Under the pieces are notes generated by a model. That model was given only the letters and a program-made list of their open reading frames with translations, was not told the origin of the DNA and made no database searches. Both the position numbers and the translations under genes were made by a program. From the NCBI GenBank assembly GCA_963978905.1, contig OZ022260.1, positions 5,011,725-5,075,724 on the forward strand: a stretch of DNA of 64,000 nucleotides, given 5' to 3'. The stretch is from Trichostrongylus colubriformis. Taxonomy: Eukaryota > Nematoda > Chromadorea > Rhabditida > Trichostrongylidae. Shown piece after piece: positions 59,495 to 64,000 of the stretch; positions within the stretch are counted from its first letter, which is position 1, and the number at the start of each line of letters is the position of its first letter.

Positions 59495-59684
59495 TGGGTC
59501 CATAATCAGTCATTCTCCATCTCCAAATTCTCACAGCTTTCTGGGTAGCAGGGTCTTATAATGGCCTCTCAGTGAAGAAGATTAATCTACGAAGAGCATC
59601 ACCATGTGATGTAGTCATTATAAGGCCCTACCAGCCCAAAACTTGTAAAAATTTGGTGCAAAGGAATTACTGATTATGGGTCCA
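59495..59684. mobile_element. 190-bp TA-flanked MITE
   Basis: TGGGTCCATAATCAGTCATT and the inverse AATTACTGATTATGGGTCCA form the ends, with TA on both sides (59493-59494, 59685-59686). Inner blocks GGGTCTTATAATGGC and its inverse near 59619 also pair. Confidence 0.8.
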
Positions 59685-59686
59685 TA

Positions 59687-62034
59687 CTGGTTCCGTATTC
59701 AACTTCCCTCCCAAGATTTGGAGAAGTTCATGCAAGCAAAGAAACACAGACATCGCCAATTCTTGGACCAAGTGATCGCTTTGGCCCAGCATGGCCTCCT
59801 ACTAGAGTGCCTAGAGCTACATTTACATACTGTCCATGAAAAATGAAATCCCCGAAATCGAAATTACAAGCCTGGATCTTTATTGTTGCCGAAACACAGC
59901 ACACGTGATCATCGATGCCTTGTAATGTGCGTCAGCTGATCTTCGATCACCGGAGAAAATTGGCGAACCAAGAATCCTTTCTTTCATATTCATGCATTAT
60001 ATAACGCTGAGCATTGATCCCTCTTGAATAATGCTGACCGCTCAAATAGCTCACGGGTAGCTTCCACAAAATCCACCAGCTTCCGGAGAACCACTTCAAA
60101 GCAGGAAAACAGCGGAATCAATCAAACCGGCAAGTAGCCACATTCTATGTATGTCCTTTTCATCTCTATGTACAACACCGCTGAAAGTACGATTCATCGA
60201 CACCACACATCCTTATCTTCTGCACAGTTCCTCATATCAGTATCCGTACTTCATCGAAAAAATGAGTTCAAAAAAGCGCTCTTATTCGAAAGATAAATTT
60301 GAAAAGAGCATTTGAAGTAGTGTTGTTGCTTTCATCTGCAAAATAACATGCACTACATAACCAAAATATCACCAGACTGCCGGCATGTGCACACACGTCC
60401 TAGATAAAGCTGACATTAGCCACGCCCCGCTGTCCATGTTGTGTCCTTGTAAAAATATACATGCAATTTCTGAAAGGATTTCTTACCAACGCTGATTTTT
60501 TGTAGCTTTTTCGTAACTAAGCACAAGTCACTATCAGCTAAGATCGAACGCACCCTCCTTAGGTGATTACTGATATGAGCACGGCGCTCCACTTTTCCAA
60601 TGTAGCACAGATGCGGTTTTGACTGACCTTTACTCTCACCGTTCTTATTTCAGCTGTGACGCATACGTAAGACCTTAAACCCCACAAGAAGTGGCCGTTG
60701 AACCCGTTATCATTGTGTGATGCAGCTAACAATCGCTCTTCACGCCATTTAGTACGCATAGGAACACCTCTTGGAGGTCCGGTTTCGGATTCTGTCAGAA
60801 TCGAACTTGCCACGGTGATTTGTGGCTTCAAGATAGCGTCACGTAGATTGCCGTCATGAAGCGATTAGAAACATTTGGAAAAATCCTAGTGGTGAATGGT
60901 TCAGTATAGGGAAGGGGCAACAAAACGAAGGCTTTTGATGAAGAAAAAAGTACGGTTGATACCGTAAGTGTTCTTTGGTAATAGAATTGAATAGAATCGA
61001 AGGTAATAGAATGCACCCGTGACCAATAGAAGTTATCTACTACTGCGCTGCCACATCGCTCACAATTACCTTCAAAACTGCTAGTTTGATTAGCAGCTTC
61101 CAGTGCGTGCCTAAACCTATTTTTTGTAAATCCAATAAGATTGTTATAGAAAAAAACAAAAAAATAGAATTCCTCTCAGGACGATACTGACGCTGGCCAA
61201 GACATGTTTTCCGGCAATAGAATCGATATTGAAGCTATACCCGTGCCCGGTAGAAGTTATCTATCGCTCTATGATCTCCACTATGACGTCCGACACCCTG
61301 TAAATCCATTTGAATAGATGAATGCTCCCTCCCCGAAAGTTTCCTAGCTGAATGCACTTTGAACTTCATAGTCTAATGAAAAACGTGTAATATTTAGAAA
61401 TATTGTGGGCATTTGACGAGTGAAAAACTTGCACTTTTGCGATCCCTCGTAAACGCAATTTCGGCCGTAAATTGCCGCCACTGCCCTGGGTAATCAATCG
61501 TGCAAACGCTTTGCCCTCCGATAATCTACACTACGATCCAGAACGTAGTTTTTTTTTTTTTTTTTGATATGCTCTTGAAAACCTACGATTTTCATAGAAA
61601 AACAGTGCAATAAAGAGCCCTGCGACTGGATGGTTGGAATCGGTCTTCTGTGCAGTACGTATCACTACCACTTATGGAGCATTATCTTTTAAATCGAAGT
61701 CACAGTCGCCCGTGGCCAACAGCGCCATCATCCTACATCTATAAACCCATAAATGAAAGGTAGGCTCCCAAAAGTGACAACTGGACTTCAAAACGAAGGT
61801 TTTGGAACAGCCTGGAATTATTGAACACGGGTAGGTCCACCAACTGAGTTCCCAGATAATTAAAACGCAGTTCGAAAACATAGCCTTCCAGTTTTTATGA
61901 TATTTCCAAACGTCCGCTTATAGAAGAACACCGTAGAAGACACACTTATCGTTTCTCTTTCTTTATTCCCTGCGCTCCGCAACAGCACCTTCCCAAGACA
62001 TGCAGATAAGCCCGTGGACGAGATGCGACTCTAA
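59687..62034. other. intergenic, possible unassigned exons near 60.4-60.84 kb
   Basis: On the minus strand two overlapping frames are open between about 60840 and 60420. One includes WGLRSYVCVTAEIRT before a donor-like GTGAGA. The next reads LCYIGKVERRAHISNHL and stays open for about 75 codons. No family recognised. A T homopolymer lies at about 61549-61565. Confidence 0.3.
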
Positions 62035-62105
62035 GCGTTCGTGGTGTAATGGTTAGCATGGATGCCTTCCAAGCATTCGACGGGGGTTCGATTCCCCCCG
62101 AACGC
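62035..62105 (+). tRNA. tRNA-Gly (anticodon UCC)
   Basis: A 71-nt cloverleaf: acceptor GCGTTCG pairs fully with CGAACGC. The D arm is GTGT-AATGGTTA-GCAT. The anticodon stem GATGC/GCATT encloses loop CTTCCAA with anticodon TCC, read as UCC for GGA glycine codons. The variable loop is CGAC. The T arm GGGGG-TTCGATT-CCCCC is perfect. Internal A box (GTGTAATGGTTAGC) and B box (GGTTCGATTCC) serve RNA polymerase III. No intron. CCA is not encoded, as usual in animals. It stands alone among repeats, with no mismatch in any stem except one G-U. Confidence 0.97.
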
Positions 62106-62110
62106 ATACG

Positions 62111-62123
62111 TTTTGCATTTTTT
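62111..62123 (+). terminator. RNA polymerase III terminator of tRNA-Gly
   Basis: TTTT at 62111-62114 and a second run of six T at 62118-62123 follow the tRNA end by 5 and 12 nt. Confidence 0.8.
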
Positions 62124-64000
62124 GCCCAGAGAAGCTTTTAAGTCAGTGACTGATGAAAACCCATTGTAAAGACCTATAACACTTTTACCTTCGCTCCAAA
62201 ACCAAATTAAACTCTCCAAAGTCGGTTACCAGCTCCATTTCTCGGATAGGGTTGGGGTTGGATCAACCTGCTCTAGTTAGCTCTTTGAGCCATAACTGAA
62301 CATTACTATCAGTTGGAACTATCGCTCGTGGGTTTCGAGCATGTAAACCCTTACCTAAGCCCAACCGCATGCCTCTCCACCTCCAGAATACTCTTTTGAC
62401 CAGTTTTAACCGTGGTTTTGAGAATTTTCGGAGCATCGCGGTTCTTCCATGCATGTTTCAACGCTAATTTCGCCTCCCCCCCCCCCCCCGTTGATTTCTA
62501 CTAAACTAATGGTTATCCCTGTTCAAGGAAGTTTTGAGGGGTTCACCCAATGAAACCTGAGGACCCGCCACGGGGACCATTTTGCTGGCTCTTTTGCTGG
62601 AAAAAAGTTTCAGGAGGCAGAAAACTAGTCTTCCGCCAGTCCCGACCCGTGTCCAAACACACTGCTCAGGTATAAACCCGATTTATAGTTAATCCAGAAC
62701 TCCGTCCCGTACTTTTTGCATAACATCATTATTTTTAACATTGACTCATATATCGGGATCGCTTATAAATATTTTTGGCTATTCATCATCAAATATCGCA
62801 TCATTTTGATGACAAACACCCAGGGATAATCCATAAATCCATGACAATCATGCGAAAAAACAACGCAAACCTGTAGGCGGTGACTGGCCCACTATAGTAC
62901 CATCGGATATTTTGGGAGCTCCCGATTTCCCGTACTACAAACAACTCCCTTTCAGAATTTGCATGACTCTCATCGCCCTGGAACAGAATTTGCATGGCTC
63001 TAATTGCCCTGGGAAGAGCCCACTAGCTGAGAGGATCAAATGGGAAGACGTAATGGAAGTCCCGTTTTAGCCCGGTACTATGGCCAGCCCGGGTCAAATA
63101 CAGCCGTGTGATGACCCAAGAGGGATTTATTTGGTTATCGCAGATGGTCATCACTCAACTCAACAGACGCGTCGTGGCTAATCCCCCGCTAAACAACTCG
63201 TTGACGTCCTCGTCAAGGACTGATTGCGTGGGAATATTAGTCTTTCTGAGCGCTCCAGGTGATTAAGTGGCTGTGAATGGCTTTTGTAAGAATCTTAACT
63301 ATCTTGTATGGTCAGCCATAAAACCCCCGTATCACGCTCAACACCTAGAGCTGACCAAGCAGAGCGTGATGTGCTCTTTGAACTATCGGTAACTGGTGTC
63401 AAGTCTTAGTTAGGTATTCAGCGCCGTTTATGAGGCAGATTACATTCAATGGCGATGATCTCTGAACTCGCAAAACTGAATAGCTCATTCGTAGCTACCA
63501 TCGTTCGTATAAGCGCCAATAACCAGGACTAGACATGGCCACATTCGGCCATTCAGTATCAAGAGACGAATCGCACGAGCTCTAAAGCTGCAAAATAATC
63601 TGAAAAAGGAAGAATTTTCCGCAAAAAAAAACTGTAAAAAGGATCATTCAGTACAGCACCCAGCTAATAGCGCTCTCAGACACCTACGGCCAGATACACA
63701 TGCAAATGCCTTGACCAGTGGGTTGATGGCAACACAAAAAAGCAAAAAAGCTGCACCACAAAAAGGATTGAGTTATGGAGCTGTAAAGGGTAACCTCCTG
63801 ATCATCATGCGATTTAGAACGAGTTGAAGCACTTTTTACAAAAATTCATGCTACAAATGCTAAAAGTTCATCTATTTCTTCAATTTTTAGCTGGTCTCAT
63901 TACCTATATTTTCAAAATAAATAAGTAAAGAAATAGATTTTTATACAGCCCAAAACTAAAATGGATCCACCCTTCTTTGCAATGAAAGAAAACCCCTACC
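62124..64000. other. intergenic, nothing recognised
   Basis: A run of C lies near 62477-62489. GAATTTGCATGGCTCTAATT near 62986 repeats GAATTTGCATGACTCTCATC near 62956, a local 31-bp duplication. No gene recognised. Confidence 0.35.

Overview
The window looks like a gene-poor, repeat-rich stretch of a nematode chromosome, probably a strongylid (hookworm-like) parasite. The clearest support is a pair of cuticle collagen genes with a nematode-specific N-terminal domain, a furin-type RxxR site, the cysteine-flanked Gly-X-Y layout and one short (96 nt) intron each. Decayed mariner, Tc3-like and Penelope-like copies and tRNA-derived SINEs fill most of the rest. The species call is inference; the nematode call is strong.

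Layout. 1-1.8 kb: two dead mariner copies, one with both terminal inverted repeats (TIRs). 4.6-6.3 kb: two Penelope-like (PLE) GIY-YIG fragments head to head inside an AT-rich tandem repeat. 8.6-13.7 kb: three palindromic TA-flanked elements (two of one family, one of 1.38 kb), a SINE and a TTAA foldback. 13.9-15.8 kb: a satellite of 8-mers with a 369-bp higher-order unit. 16.5 kb: a Mutator-like MITE with a 9-bp target duplication. 17.1-24.65 kb: a 2.1-kb segment carrying one collagen gene, present twice in direct orientation, with about 3.4 kb of repeat-filled DNA between. 25.6-26.1 kb: tRNA-like SINE heads, one amplified as a 64-bp tandem. 37.3-39.9 kb: a Tc3-like transposon abutting another large palindrome. 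42 kb: a 152-bp tandem array beside a TATA-like site. 45 kb: a TTAA foldback inserted into a SINE. 48.8 kb: another TTAA foldback. 54-58.9 kb: three SINEs, one with a 12-bp target duplication inside a Tc1-like element. 62.0 kb: a tRNA-Gly(UCC) gene.

Genes. I can support only two intact protein genes (the minus-strand collagens, 298 aa each, two residues apart) and one tRNA gene. Both collagens have a TATA box just upstream and would feed the extracellular cuticle. Everything else that reads as protein is a broken transposase or endonuclease, or a chance open frame in repeats.

Nothing here is a multi-gene novel system. The most interesting material is structural: palindromic elements sharing a recurrent small hairpin, an ordered satellite, nested insertions that allow relative dating, and hammerhead-like motifs in the PLE arms. 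Alignments were done by eye, so repeat edges are approximate unless a target duplication fixes them.
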